Below, piece by piece: positions 1 to 7,487 of a stretch of 10,977 nt of DNA. The DNA comes from an uncultured Ruminococcus sp. (GTDB taxonomy: Bacteria > Bacillota > Clostridia > Oscillospirales > Ruminococcaceae): assembly GCA_946537565.1 (NCBI GenBank), contig CAMNFW010000054.1:1-10977 (forward strand), given 5' to 3'. The translations under genes and the position numbers were made by a program. Within the stretch, counting starts at the first letter, position 1. Each line of letters begins with the position of its first letter. The notes under the pieces are model-generated. The model saw only the letters and a list, made by a program, of their open reading frames with translations. It was not told the DNA's origin and did no database searches.

Positions 1-220
1 CTTTCTACCATCAAAAAGCTCCGTGGAATCGGGATTTTTGTGTGACTCAGTGTGAAATTGGTTTGCTTATAACATAAAATAAAACATTAATCAATACCCT
101 GTAAAGATATTTCTCCAAAAGCCGGTGAAGGAATTTAAGCGTATATTCCGAATTGGATTCAGGCATACAGTTGACGATATGGATTTTTTAATTGAAAGCA
201 ATAAATATACAGTAAAGAAG
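1..220. other. Left-edge AT-rich stretch, no gene supported
   Basis: No coding region with a start codon and ribosome binding site is visible. One frame on the plus strand is open from about 83 to a TGA at 236-238 (about 51 codons), but it has no upstream ATG, GTG or TTG with a Shine-Dalgarno sequence, its product is not recognisable, and its stop lies inside the terminator stem of the neighbouring gene. It may be chance or a decayed gene end. Confidence 0.5.
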
Positions 221-260
221 AAAAAACCGCTGACATGATCATATGATATGCCAGCGGTTT
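221..260 (-). terminator. Rho-independent terminator of the ABC transporter-nadE operon
   Basis: The arms AAACCGCTG (224-232) and CAGCGGTTT (252-260) form a perfect 9-bp stem around a 19-nt loop. Read on the minus strand the hairpin is followed at once by six T (A run at 221-226 on the plus strand) and then more T-rich sequence. It begins 7 bp beyond the stop codon of the NADAR-NadE gene, which is the position expected for its terminator. Confidence 0.88.
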
Positions 261-267
261 AAGATTT

Positions 268-1428
268 TTAAAGCTTATTCTGTTCAAATTTAGGCATAAG
301 CTGGAGTTTGTGGAGATTCAGGGCGTGCATTCTGTCGATCTTAGCTTTAAGCTCTGGCTTATCAGAAAGATCAGTAAGTCCTCTGATATAGCGGTCAAGC
401 TCAGCGTAAGTAAAGCCGAGGTTTTCCTCATCAGTCTTACCGCAGAGACCGTCGGTAGGAACCTTATGAACAAGCTCATACGGAAGACCGAGATGATCGC
501 CGATTTTAAGAACCTCAGTAACGGTCAGATCGGAGAGTGGAGAAACGTCACCGGCGCTGTCACCGAATTTAGTAGAATAGCCGACCCAATCTTCTGAAAG
601 GTTGCAGGTATTGATGACTCTGCCGTTGTTGCAGGCAGCGACAGCATAAAGTGTAGTCATGCGGATTCTTGCGGGGGTATTGACAACAGCCTGATTTGAC
701 AGTTCCATATTTTTACTGATCTCGGCAGATAAAGCTGAGACAGTATCGCCGATATTGATAGTAAAGTATTTAATACCGAGGTGGTTAACGAGTTTAAGGC
801 TGCAATCAATGTCAGCCTGTTTGCCCTGGGGCATAAGAACGCCAATAACACGGTCTTTACCGAGGGCAGCGGTGCATACAGCAGCGGCGACGGAGCTGTC
901 TTTGCCGCCGGAGATACCGATAACGGCTTTAGTATCTGGTGAAGCGGTAGTATCGAAGTAATTTCTGACCCAATCCACAAGCTCATCGGCGACCCATTCA
1001 GTATCGAAAGCACCGGAAAGCTCAGAGCGGATCCTCATGAGTATTCTGCCGAGATAATTTTTACCGATACCGTTTTCAACGCCCCAGAAGGTATCGCCCC
1101 AGTTATTTTCCTCAACGAGCTTTTCGGTGCCGGTGGCGATGAGTTTGTCTGCGAGCGCTGGGTTCTGGGAGAATTTAGCCTTATTGACCACATACATCAT
1201 ATTAAGCTTGACCTGTTCCCAGTCTTGTCTGAGGCTGATGCTGTGCCCCAACTCTTTAGACTGATCAGGATCGAGAGCAGCGAATTGTTTCTGTATTTCA
1301 GTATCAGTAGTTTTCTGAGCCTGGAAGGCGGCTTCAGAGCTGCGGAATGTGATACCGTTTACAGTGACAGGAATTTCGCAGTAGTTATTGAGAAAAAAGA
1401 ATTTCTCGCAGTTGAAATCATTGATCAT
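268..1428 (-). CDS. nadE: NADAR domain-NAD synthetase fusion protein
   Basis: A 386-residue two-domain protein. Residues about 9-137 match the NADAR/YbiA family: SEAAFQAQK (31-39), LRQDW (66-70), FWG (114-116) and GKNYLG (122-127) line up with the conserved positions of E. coli YbiA. Residues about 140-386 are an NH3-dependent NAD synthetase, which amidates nicotinate adenine dinucleotide to NAD+ using ATP: the PP-loop SGGKDSS (173-179), NTPARIRMTTLYAVA (250-264), NLSEDWVGYSTKFGD (276-290) and the C-terminal DEENLGFTYAELD (333-345). There is no glutaminase (nitrilase-type) domain, so ammonia or a separate amidotransferase must supply nitrogen. The ATG has AGGAGG (1437-1442) 8 nt upstream and lies 18 bp after the ABC transporter stop, so the two genes are probably cotranscribed. 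NAD synthesis is a confident call. NADAR activity (ADP-ribose or N-glycosidic bond chemistry in the family) is inferred from intact motifs; its substrate here is unknown. Confidence 0.93.
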   Translation of the reverse strand: MINDFNCEKFFFLNNYCEIPVTVNGITFRSSEAAFQAQKTTDTEIQKQFAALDPDQSKELGHSISLRQDWEQVKLNMMYVVNKAKFSQNPALADKLIATGTEKLVEENNWGDTFWGVENGIGKNYLGRILMRIRSELSGAFDTEWVADELVDWVRNYFDTTASPDTKAVIGISGGKDSSVAAAVCTAALGKDRVIGVLMPQGKQADIDCSLKLVNHLGIKYFTINIGDTVSALSAEISKNMELSNQAVVNTPARIRMTTLYAVAACNNGRVINTCNLSEDWVGYSTKFGDSAGDVSPLSDLTVTEVLKIGDHLGLPYELVHKVPTDGLCGKTDEENLGFTYAELDRYIRGLTDLSDKPELKAKIDRMHALNLHKLQLMPKFEQNKL

Positions 1429-1446
1429 AGAAAAAACCTCCTAAAA

Positions 1447-3306
1447 TTAGCCTTCGCCTTCGGTATATTCAAATTTATTTTCCTCGGCGGAATTATTGGC
1501 TTTACTGAACTGTGTTTCATAGAGCTGAGTATAGACTCCGCCCAGTTTAACGAGGGTATCATGGGAACCCTTTTCGACGATCTCGCCGTCCTTAATGACT
1601 AAGATCTCATCAGCGGCGAGAATAGTAGAAAGCCGGTGAGCGATGAGGATGCTTGTACGGGATTGGATAAGGGGCTCGATAGCGTCCTGGATCTTTTGTT
1701 CTGAGATAGAATCGAGAGCAGAAGTAGCTTCATCGAAGATCATAAGAGCGGGGTCTTTGAGGAGAATTCTTGCGATAGAGATACGCTGTTTTTCGCCGCC
1801 TGAAAGTTTAAGGCCACGATTGCCGACGAGGGTATCGAGACCGCTTTCCTGTTTTTCGATGAACTCAAAGATATTAGCCTGTTTGCAGGCATTGATCAGT
1901 TCAGTCTCAGTGGCATCGGGTTTAGCGTAGAGCAGATTTTCACGGATAGAGCCGTTGAAGAGATAAGTTTCCTGGCTGACAATACCGATATTCTCACGGA
2001 GAAAGGCGAGGTCGAGCTTACGCACATCCACACCGTCAAAGAGGACCTCACCATCCTTGACATCATAAAGTCTGGGAATAAGATTAATGAGAGTACTTTT
2101 ACCTGAGCCGGAGGGGCCGACAATAGCGATGCACTTGCCTTTTTCGAGGGAGAAGCTGATATTTTTGAGGATTTGCCTTTCCGGGTCATAATGGAAGCAG
2201 ACGTTATTGAACTGAACCTCACCGCTGGCACTATCCGGAGTAATGGCATCGGGTGGGCTGTCGATCTCAACGGGCATATCGTAGTATTCAAAGATCCTTG
2301 TAAACATAGCCATAGAGCGGATCCAGTCCACCTGGATATTCAGCAGCTGATTGACCGGGCCGTACATTTTACCGAGAAGAGCGACGAGAACAGTTATCTC
2401 GCCGACGGTAACAGAATCGTCATACTTCATCATAATGATACCGCCCACAAGGTAGATAAGCATAGGACCGATATTGGTGAAAGAGCTGAGAACCATTCTG
2501 AACCAGCGGCCAGCCATACTTTCCTTGATGTTAAGGTTTATCATGCGCTTGTTGACAGAAACGTATTTATCGTACTCTTTTTCCTCCATGCCGAAGAGTT
2601 TAACAAGGAGCTGACCGCTGACGGAAAGGGTTTCATTGAGGATACCATTAATTTCGTCATTGCAGGCCTGAGAATCTTTTGTGATCTTCCAGCGGTTTTT
2701 ACCAGCGGTACGGGTGGGGATAACGAAGAGTGGAATGATAGCGATGCCGACGATAGCGAGGATCCAGTTTTCTCTGAACATGACGATCATAGCCACAACG
2801 AGGGTGATGACATTGGAGATAATATTGGAAAGGGTGGTGGTAATGATTTGTTGAACGCCGGAGATATCGCTGGTCATACGGGTAATAATGTCGCCTTGAT
2901 TATTAGTAGTAAAGAAGCGCTGTGACATTTTCTGAAGGTGTTTGTACATGGTGTTGCGCATATCATAGGTAATATGCTGAGCTATCCAGGTATTGAGATA
3001 GCTTTCGAGGATACCGATGAGATTAGCTCCGACAGTCACGCTGAAGGAAATGAGGATAAACTTAATAAGAGCCTTCATATTCCTGGCGATAAGACCATCA
3101 TCAATAATTTTGCCGGTAATGACAGAGGGCAGCAGAGTCATAATAGCAGAGAAGAGAATAGCTGTCAGTACAAGGGCGAACTGTTTCCAGTAGGGCTTAA
3201 GGTAAGAGAAGATTCTTTTCATCAGCTCTTTAGTGACTTTAGGCTTATTCATTTTTTCCTCATCTGTGAGATACCCCGGACCGAGTCTTCCACCTGGGGG
3301 CGGCAT
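1447..3306 (-). CDS. ABC exporter half-transporter (ABCB/MsbA-like, permease plus ATPase)
   Basis: A 619-residue half-transporter with a fused membrane domain (hydrophobic stretches near 43-60, 82-101, 161-177, 181-197, 278-293 and 301-312) and an ATPase domain. The ATPase motifs are complete: Walker A GPSGSGKST (397-405), Q-loop in VSQET (443-447), signature LSGGEKQR (501-508), Walker B LMIFDEATSALD (521-532) with the catalytic Glu, and H-loop His557. One intact site per chain and no partner gene nearby suggest a homodimer. The substrate cannot be told; the family exports lipids, drugs or peptides. The frame stays open to 3372, but the start at 3306 is chosen because AAAAGGAG (3314-3321) lies 7 nt upstream. 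The short Pro/Gly-rich N terminus (MPPPGGRLGPGYLTDEEK) also resembles that of other clostridial exporters. First gene of the operon with NADAR-NadE. Confidence 0.93.
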   Translation of the reverse strand: MPPPGGRLGPGYLTDEEKMNKPKVTKELMKRIFSYLKPYWKQFALVLTAILFSAIMTLLPSVITGKIIDDGLIARNMKALIKFILISFSVTVGANLIGILESYLNTWIAQHITYDMRNTMYKHLQKMSQRFFTTNNQGDIITRMTSDISGVQQIITTTLSNIISNVITLVVAMIVMFRENWILAIVGIAIIPLFVIPTRTAGKNRWKITKDSQACNDEINGILNETLSVSGQLLVKLFGMEEKEYDKYVSVNKRMINLNIKESMAGRWFRMVLSSFTNIGPMLIYLVGGIIMMKYDDSVTVGEITVLVALLGKMYGPVNQLLNIQVDWIRSMAMFTRIFEYYDMPVEIDSPPDAITPDSASGEVQFNNVCFHYDPERQILKNISFSLEKGKCIAIVGPSGSGKSTLINLIPRLYDVKDGEVLFDGVDVRKLDLAFLRENIGIVSQETYLFNGSIRENLLYAKPDATETELINACKQANIFEFIEKQESGLDTLVGNRGLKLSGGEKQRISIARILLKDPALMIFDEATSALDSISEQKIQDAIEPLIQSRTSILIAHRLSTILAADEILVIKDGEIVEKGSHDTLVKLGGVYTQLYETQFSKANNSAEENKFEYTEGEG

Positions 3307-3371
3307 GAAATCACTCCTTTTCGGCAGATACAGAAGCATAGAAGATCTGCACATATAATTTATACATAACA

Positions 3372-3400
3372 ATTATAGCATAGATTTTTTCAAGAATCAA
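3372..3400 (-). promoter_or_regulatory. Promoter of the ABC transporter-nadE operon
   Basis: On the minus strand, -35 TTGATT (3395-3400) and -10 TATAAT (3372-3377) are separated by exactly 17 bp. Transcription would begin near 3365, giving a leader of about 58 nt. That leader could form a small hairpin, GCAGAT/ATCTGC (3324-3329 with 3345-3350), just upstream of the ribosome binding site. No known riboswitch is recognised. Confidence 0.75.
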
Positions 3401-3443
3401 CAAGGGGGGATAAAAATTTTTTCTGGGCATCAACAGTGAAAAC

Positions 3444-3459
3444 TTACAAAAAATTGTAA
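3444..3459. promoter_or_regulatory. Palindrome between the divergent promoters, possible operator
   Basis: TTACAA-AAAA-TTGTAA is a perfect 6-4-6 inverted repeat whose last base lies 7 bp before the pta -35 box and 44 bp from the divergent -35 box. Its half sites point the opposite way from a Rex site (TTGT is inward, not outward), so it is not called as Rex. A regulator binding here could affect both directions, but A/T-rich palindromes also arise by chance. Confidence 0.35.
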
Positions 3460-3466
3460 AATGCTC

Positions 3467-3495
3467 TTGCAATTTATTGCACAATGTGATATAAT
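3467..3495 (+). promoter_or_regulatory. Promoter of pta
   Basis: -35 TTGCAA (3467-3472), a 17-bp spacer and a perfect -10 TATAAT (3490-3495). Transcription would start near 3502, giving a leader of about 44 nt before the ATG at 3546. The -35 and spacer contain a short dyad, GCAAT-TT-ATTGC (3469-3480). Confidence 0.8.
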
Positions 3496-3545
3496 AGCAA
3501 TGAATGAGTATGAAGCTCATAAATAAAATCACGGAGGTAATTGCA

Positions 3546-4562
3546 ATGGCAATGTTTGACAAGCTGCTTGACAATCTTAAGGCAAGCAGAAAGACTATCG
3601 TATTTACTGAGGGAACTGATCCAAGAATTCTCTCTGCGGCTGAGCGTCTTTTAAAAGAGGGGCTTATGGGAGTAATACTCTGCGGCAATCCTGATGAGGT
3701 AAAGGCAGCAGCAAATAAAGGCGGCTTTGATGTAGAGAAGGCAGAGATCATAGATCCTTTAGCATATGCAGAGATCGATGCAATGGCGGCTCAGATGTTC
3801 GAACTTAGAAAGGGCAAGATGACAGAAGAAGAGTGCCGCAGTGCACTTACAAAGTCCAATTATTTTGGAACAATGCTGGTAAAAATGGGCAAGGCAGATG
3901 CACTTCTCGGCGGAGCAACATATTCAACAGCAGATACAGTTCGTCCTGCACTCCAGATTATCAAGACCAAGAAGGGCTCAAATCTTGTAAGTTCGAGCTT
4001 TATTCTTTTCCGTGAGAAAGACGGTGCAGAAGAGAAGATTGCAATGGGTGACTGTGCAATAAATATCGGTTATCAGGACAGACTTGACAAGGAAGGCAAT
4101 GTAGTTCTGACCGCAGCGCAGCAGCTGGCAGAAGTAGCAGTAGAAACAGCCAGAACAGCAGCATTCTTTGGAATTGATCCGAAGGTTGCAGTGCTGAGCT
4201 TTTCGACCTACGGTTCAGGCAAGGGTGCAACAGTACAGCTTAGCCATGATGCAGTAATAGAAGCACGCAAGATAGATCCTGAGCTGGTAATTGACGGTGA
4301 GTTCCAGTTTGATGCAGCGGTATCACCAGAGGTAGCAAAGACAAAGTGTCCGGACTCAAAGGTAGCAGGACAGGCAAATACATTTATATTCCCGCTTATC
4401 GAGGCAGGAAATATCGGATACAAGATCGCACAGAGACTTGGCGGATACGAAGCATACGGACCGATTCTCCAGGGACTCAATGCACCGATAAACGATCTTT
4501 CGAGAGGCTGCAACGCTGATGAGGTCTACAAAATGGCGATCATCACAGCAGGCATGGCTTGA
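3546..4562 (+). CDS. pta: Phosphate acetyltransferase
   Basis: A cytoplasmic enzyme interconverting acetyl-CoA plus phosphate with acetyl phosphate plus CoA, the step before acetate kinase in acetate production. The 338 residues fit the short Pta without an N-terminal regulatory domain. Conserved stretches are GGATYSTADTVRPALQII (122-139), SFSTYGSGKG (218-227), DGEFQFDAA (250-258), GQANTFIFP (275-283), AGNIGYK (287-293) and NDLSRGC (316-322), which holds the Ser-Arg pair of the active site (Ser319, Arg320). The acidic residue seven positions after that serine is Glu326, where the Methanosarcina enzyme as I recall it has Asp. The start at 3546 is preferred because GGAGG (3533-3537) is 8 nt upstream; the frame is open to 3504 and another ATG lies at 3552. 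It has its own promoter and terminator, and no acetate kinase gene follows. Confidence 0.96.
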   Translation: MAMFDKLLDNLKASRKTIVFTEGTDPRILSAAERLLKEGLMGVILCGNPDEVKAAANKGGFDVEKAEIIDPLAYAEIDAMAAQMFELRKGKMTEEECRSALTKSNYFGTMLVKMGKADALLGGATYSTADTVRPALQIIKTKKGSNLVSSSFILFREKDGAEEKIAMGDCAINIGYQDRLDKEGNVVLTAAQQLAEVAVETARTAAFFGIDPKVAVLSFSTYGSGKGATVQLSHDAVIEARKIDPELVIDGEFQFDAAVSPEVAKTKCPDSKVAGQANTFIFPLIEAGNIGYKIAQRLGGYEAYGPILQGLNAPINDLSRGCNADEVYKMAIITAGMA

Positions 4563-4628
4563 TGAGTAAAACAGAAGCAAAAGAGCTTTTCTTAAAAGGG
4601 AAAAATGCGGTTATATAAAACTAACATG

Positions 4629-4664
4629 GCTCTGACGGGAAAAATACCTGTCAGAGCTGTTTTT
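4629..4664 (+). terminator. Rho-independent terminator of pta
   Basis: GCTCTGACGGG (4629-4639) and CCTGTCAGAGC (4647-4657) form an 11-bp stem with one G-T wobble and the 7-nt loop AAAAATA, followed by TGTTTTT and a second T-rich run at 4670-4683. It lies 66 bp after the pta stop and separates pta from the aconitase operon. Confidence 0.93.
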
Positions 4665-4690
4665 CGGCATTTTTTTTATTTTTTATAAGT

Positions 4691-4708
4691 TTGTTTAATT
4701 CTTGACAA
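4691..4708. promoter_or_regulatory. Predicted Rex operator at the aconitase promoter
   Basis: TTGTTTAATTCTTGACAA has the Rex architecture of two inverted 7-bp half sites around 4 bp. Against the clostridial consensus TTGTTAA-N4-TTAACAA each half matches 6 of 7 positions. The right half covers the whole -35 box, so bound Rex would block RNA polymerase. The Rex gene is the last gene of the operon read from this promoter. The match is seen directly; the function is inferred. Confidence 0.7.
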
Positions 4709-4730
4709 AATCAATATAATGTAGTAAAAT
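4702..4730 (+). promoter_or_regulatory. Promoter of the aconitase-to-rex operon
   Basis: Perfect -35 TTGACA (4702-4707), 17-bp spacer, -10 TAAAAT (4725-4730). Transcription would begin near 4737, about 28 nt before the aconitase ATG. A TATAAT at 4715-4720 is too close to this -35 to be its partner. Confidence 0.85.
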
Positions 4731-4764
4731 AAAATATATATATGTATTGAAAGGAATGATCTCA

Positions 4765-6702
4765 ATGGGTTTAACACTTACTGAAAAAATTCTTAAGGCT
4801 CATCTCGTAGACGGTGAGTACATCAAGGGTCAGGAGATCGGTATTCGTATTGATCAGACTCTTACTCAGGACGCTACAGGCACAATGGCATATCTTGAAT
4901 TCGAGGCGATCGGAGTTCCAAGGGTAAAGACAGAGCGGTCTGTTGCTTATATTGACCATAACACACTTCAGAGCGGTTTTGAGAATGCAGATGACCACCG
5001 GTTTATAGGCAGTGTTGCGAAGAAGCACGGCATATATTTTTCACGTCCCGGAAACGGAATCTGTCATCAGGTACACCTTGAAAGATTTGGCATCCCCGGC
5101 AAGACGCTTATCGGTTCTGACAGCCACACACCGACTGGCGGCGGAATAGGAATGATAGCGATAGGAGCAGGCGGACTTGATGTAGCAGTAGCAATGGGCG
5201 GCGGCGCATATTACATAACCTGTCCGAAGGTAGTAAAGGTAAATCTCACAGGAAAGCTGCGTCCCTGGGTAGCAGCGAAGGACGTAATACTTGAAGTTCT
5301 GAGAAGAATGTCTGTAAAGGGCGGCGTAGGCAAGGTAATAGAGTATGTAGGAGAAGGAGTAAAGACTCTTTCAGTACCTGAGCGAGCAACGATTACAAAC
5401 ATGGGTGCAGAGCTTGGAGCAACGACATCAATATTCCCGTCAGATGAAGTGACAAGGCAGTTCCTTAAGGCACAGAAGAGAGAAGAAGTATGGACACCGC
5501 TGTCAGCAGATGAAGATGCAGAATATGACGAAGAGCTGAACATAGATCTCAGCGAGCTTGTACCTCTTGCAGCTTGTCCTCATTCACCTGATAACGTTAA
5601 GAGTGTTGAAGAGATCGGCAGACTTAAGATAGATCAGGTATGTATAGGTTCATGTACAAACTCATCACTCCTTGATATGCTCAAGGTGGCACACATACTC
5701 AAAGGAAAGACAGTAAATCCGGATGTATCGCTTGCAATAGCACCGGGATCGAAGCAGGTGCTGAATATGCTGGCACAGAACGGAGCGCTTTCAATACTCA
5801 TAGATGCCGGCGCAAGAATACTGGAAAGTGCGTGCGGACCGTGTATAGGCATGGGTCAGTCACCTAATTCAAAGGGTATTTCACTGCGAACCTTTAACAG
5901 AAACTTTGAGGGACGTTCCGGAACAAAGGACGGACAGATATATCTTGTATCACCTGAAATGGCAGCAGTATCTGCACTTACGGGATATCTTACAGATCCG
6001 AGAGAGCTTGGAGAGATGCCGGAGTTCAAGCTTCCGGAGGAATTTGTTATCAACGACAATATGATAGTACCTCCTGCACCAGTTGAAGAAATGGACAGTG
6101 TAGAGATACTCCGTGGACCAAACATCAAGCCTTATCCTGAGACAGCGCCTCTTATGGAGACTATTGACGCACCTGTATCACTTAAGGTAGGCGATAATAT
6201 AACCACAGACCATATCATGCCAGCCGGAGCGAAAATACTTCCTCTTCGTTCAAATATCCCGAAGATCTCGCAGTATTGTTTTGCAGTCTGTGACGAGAGC
6301 TTTCCTGAGAGAGCGAAGAGAATTGGCAAGAGCATAATCGTAGGCGGTTCAAACTATGGACAGGGTTCTTCCCGTGAGCACGCAGCACTTGCACCGCTTT
6401 ATCTAGGAGTAAAGGCAGTGCTTGTAAAATCCTTTGCCCGTATACACAGAGCCAACCTGATAAATGCAGGAATACTTCCGCTTACCTTTGTGAACGAAGC
6501 TGACTATGATAAGATCAACGAAGGCGATGATCTTGTACTGGCAGATGTAAGAAAGGCAGTAGAGAACGGAGAGACCGAGCTTACTGTTCTGGACAAGACC
6601 AATGGCAGCGAGATACCTGTACTCTGCGAGCTTTCCGGACGCACAAAGGACATAATGCTTGCAGGCGGACTTCTTGACTATACAAGAGAATCAATGAAAT
6701 AA
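4765..6702 (+). CDS. acn: Aconitate hydratase
   Basis: Isomerises citrate to isocitrate through cis-aconitate with a [4Fe-4S] cluster; cytoplasmic. The 645 residues fit the shorter aconitase form common in Firmicutes. Cluster ligands are Cys297 in IGSCTNSS and Cys357/Cys360 in ACGPC. Active-site stretches are QDATG (35-39), SDSH (118-121), TDHIMPAG (481-488), YGQGSSREHAA (531-541) with Ser535/Arg537, and KSFARIH (555-561) with Arg559. The frame stays open to a TTG at 4747, but the ATG at 4765 is preferred because AAAGGA (4750-4755) lies 9 nt upstream; the ATG at 4756 directly abuts that site. It is the first gene of the operon, under a promoter overlapped by a Rex-type operator. No citrate synthase gene is in the window. 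Confidence 0.97.
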   Translation: MGLTLTEKILKAHLVDGEYIKGQEIGIRIDQTLTQDATGTMAYLEFEAIGVPRVKTERSVAYIDHNTLQSGFENADDHRFIGSVAKKHGIYFSRPGNGICHQVHLERFGIPGKTLIGSDSHTPTGGGIGMIAIGAGGLDVAVAMGGGAYYITCPKVVKVNLTGKLRPWVAAKDVILEVLRRMSVKGGVGKVIEYVGEGVKTLSVPERATITNMGAELGATTSIFPSDEVTRQFLKAQKREEVWTPLSADEDAEYDEELNIDLSELVPLAACPHSPDNVKSVEEIGRLKIDQVCIGSCTNSSLLDMLKVAHILKGKTVNPDVSLAIAPGSKQVLNMLAQNGALSILIDAGARILESACGPCIGMGQSPNSKGISLRTFNRNFEGRSGTKDGQIYLVSPEMAAVSALTGYLTDPRELGEMPEFKLPEEFVINDNMIVPPAPVEEMDSVEILRGPNIKPYPETAPLMETIDAPVSLKVGDNITTDHIMPAGAKILPLRSNIPKISQYCFAVCDESFPERAKRIGKSIIVGGSNYGQGSSREHAALAPLYLGVKAVLVKSFARIHRANLINAGILPLTFVNEADYDKINEGDDLVLADVRKAVENGETELTVLDKTNGSEIPVLCELSGRTKDIMLAGGLLDYTRESMK

Positions 6703-7472
6703 TGAACAGTGAGCGAAACGCTGCTGAAAGAAATAAAGGGGCCGGAGTATTATCAGCTTCGGCTCTGAAATATATAGCAATAATTGCGATGACCATAGAC
6801 CATATAGCCTGGCGTTATGTAGAGACGACCTCATCGCTGGGGATAATAATGCACTTTATAGGCAGAACAACAGCGCCGGTGATGTTTTATTTCATTACAG
6901 AGGGATATCACCACACCAGGAGTGTACCGAGATATATGCTGAGAATGGGAATATTTGCAGCAATATCGTATTATCCCTTCAGGGTATTTTATGGAGACTG
7001 TTTTGGAGCTAAAGCGCCGCAGAGCGTAATATTAGAGCTTATGCTGTGTCTTTTTGCAGTGCATATAGTCAATGATAAGAAGCTGAATGACGGATTCAGG
7101 CTGCCAATGATAGTGGTAATAATGTATCTGTCAAAGTACTGCGACTGGGGATATACAGGAGTAGTATTCACACTTGCCTTTGAGCTGGCGAGAGACAGCG
7201 GCAGAAAGATACAGATAGCAGCATACGGAGCAGCGGCGCTGATATATGTACTTCCTACGATAGCCCTGGCATTTGACAGCATGAGTATATTCATGCACAG
7301 ATCGTACCAGTTCGGGGTATTTCTTCCGATAGCACTGCTGGCGATGTATAACGGAAAGCCGGGCAGGGGAGACAGCACATTAAAGAAAAATATTAATAAA
7401 TGGCTGTTTTACATATATTATCCTCTGCATCTTGGAGTGCTTACGCTTATAGGCAGATACCTGCATGATTGA
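6702..7472 (+). CDS. TraX family membrane protein
   Basis: A 256-residue polytopic membrane protein resembling the TraX family. Family-like stretches are KYIAIIAMTIDHIAW (23-37), HFIGRTTAPVMFYFITEGY (51-69) followed by HTRSVPRYMLR, CDWGYTGV (147-154) and NKWLFYIYYPLHL (232-244). Hydrophobic segments lie near 22-37, 46-66, 82-92, 107-122, 134-143, 150-160, 170-190, 203-215 and 233-250. TraX of the F plasmid N-acetylates pilin, and the fold is related to membrane acyltransferases. Chromosomal copies in Firmicutes have no established role, and no conjugation gene is nearby. The aconitase stop and this start overlap as TAATG, and no good Shine-Dalgarno is seen, so translation probably depends on reinitiation after aconitase. 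Acyl transfer to an envelope component is a guess. Confidence 0.85.
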   Translation: MNSERNAAERNKGAGVLSASALKYIAIIAMTIDHIAWRYVETTSSLGIIMHFIGRTTAPVMFYFITEGYHHTRSVPRYMLRMGIFAAISYYPFRVFYGDCFGAKAPQSVILELMLCLFAVHIVNDKKLNDGFRLPMIVVIMYLSKYCDWGYTGVVFTLAFELARDSGRKIQIAAYGAAALIYVLPTIALAFDSMSIFMHRSYQFGVFLPIALLAMYNGKPGRGDSTLKKNINKWLFYIYYPLHLGVLTLIGRYLHD

Positions 7473-7487
7473 ACCGGAGGTAAAAGA

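Noticed and set aside
83..238. Plus-strand open frame of about 51 codons at the left edge
   Set aside because: No start codon with ribosome binding site and no recognisable product; its stop falls in the terminator hairpin of the opposite-strand gene.
2173..2925. A 250-codon open frame on the plus strand, with a further 143-codon frame at 2938-3369
   Set aside because: Both lie wholly antisense to the ABC transporter gene, whose family motifs are complete. Their products are His/Asp/Glu-rich without recognisable domains, and no ribosome binding site supports them.
3307..3372. Extension of the ABC transporter by 22 residues to an ATG at 3372
   Set aside because: The extra residues do not look like an exporter N terminus, the -10 box of the promoter at 3372-3377 abuts that ATG, and a good ribosome binding site serves the ATG at 3306.
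6702..7472. TraX-family gene as evidence for a conjugative element
   Set aside because: No relaxase, coupling protein, other transfer gene, integrase or attachment repeat is present, and TraX-family genes are common on Firmicute chromosomes.
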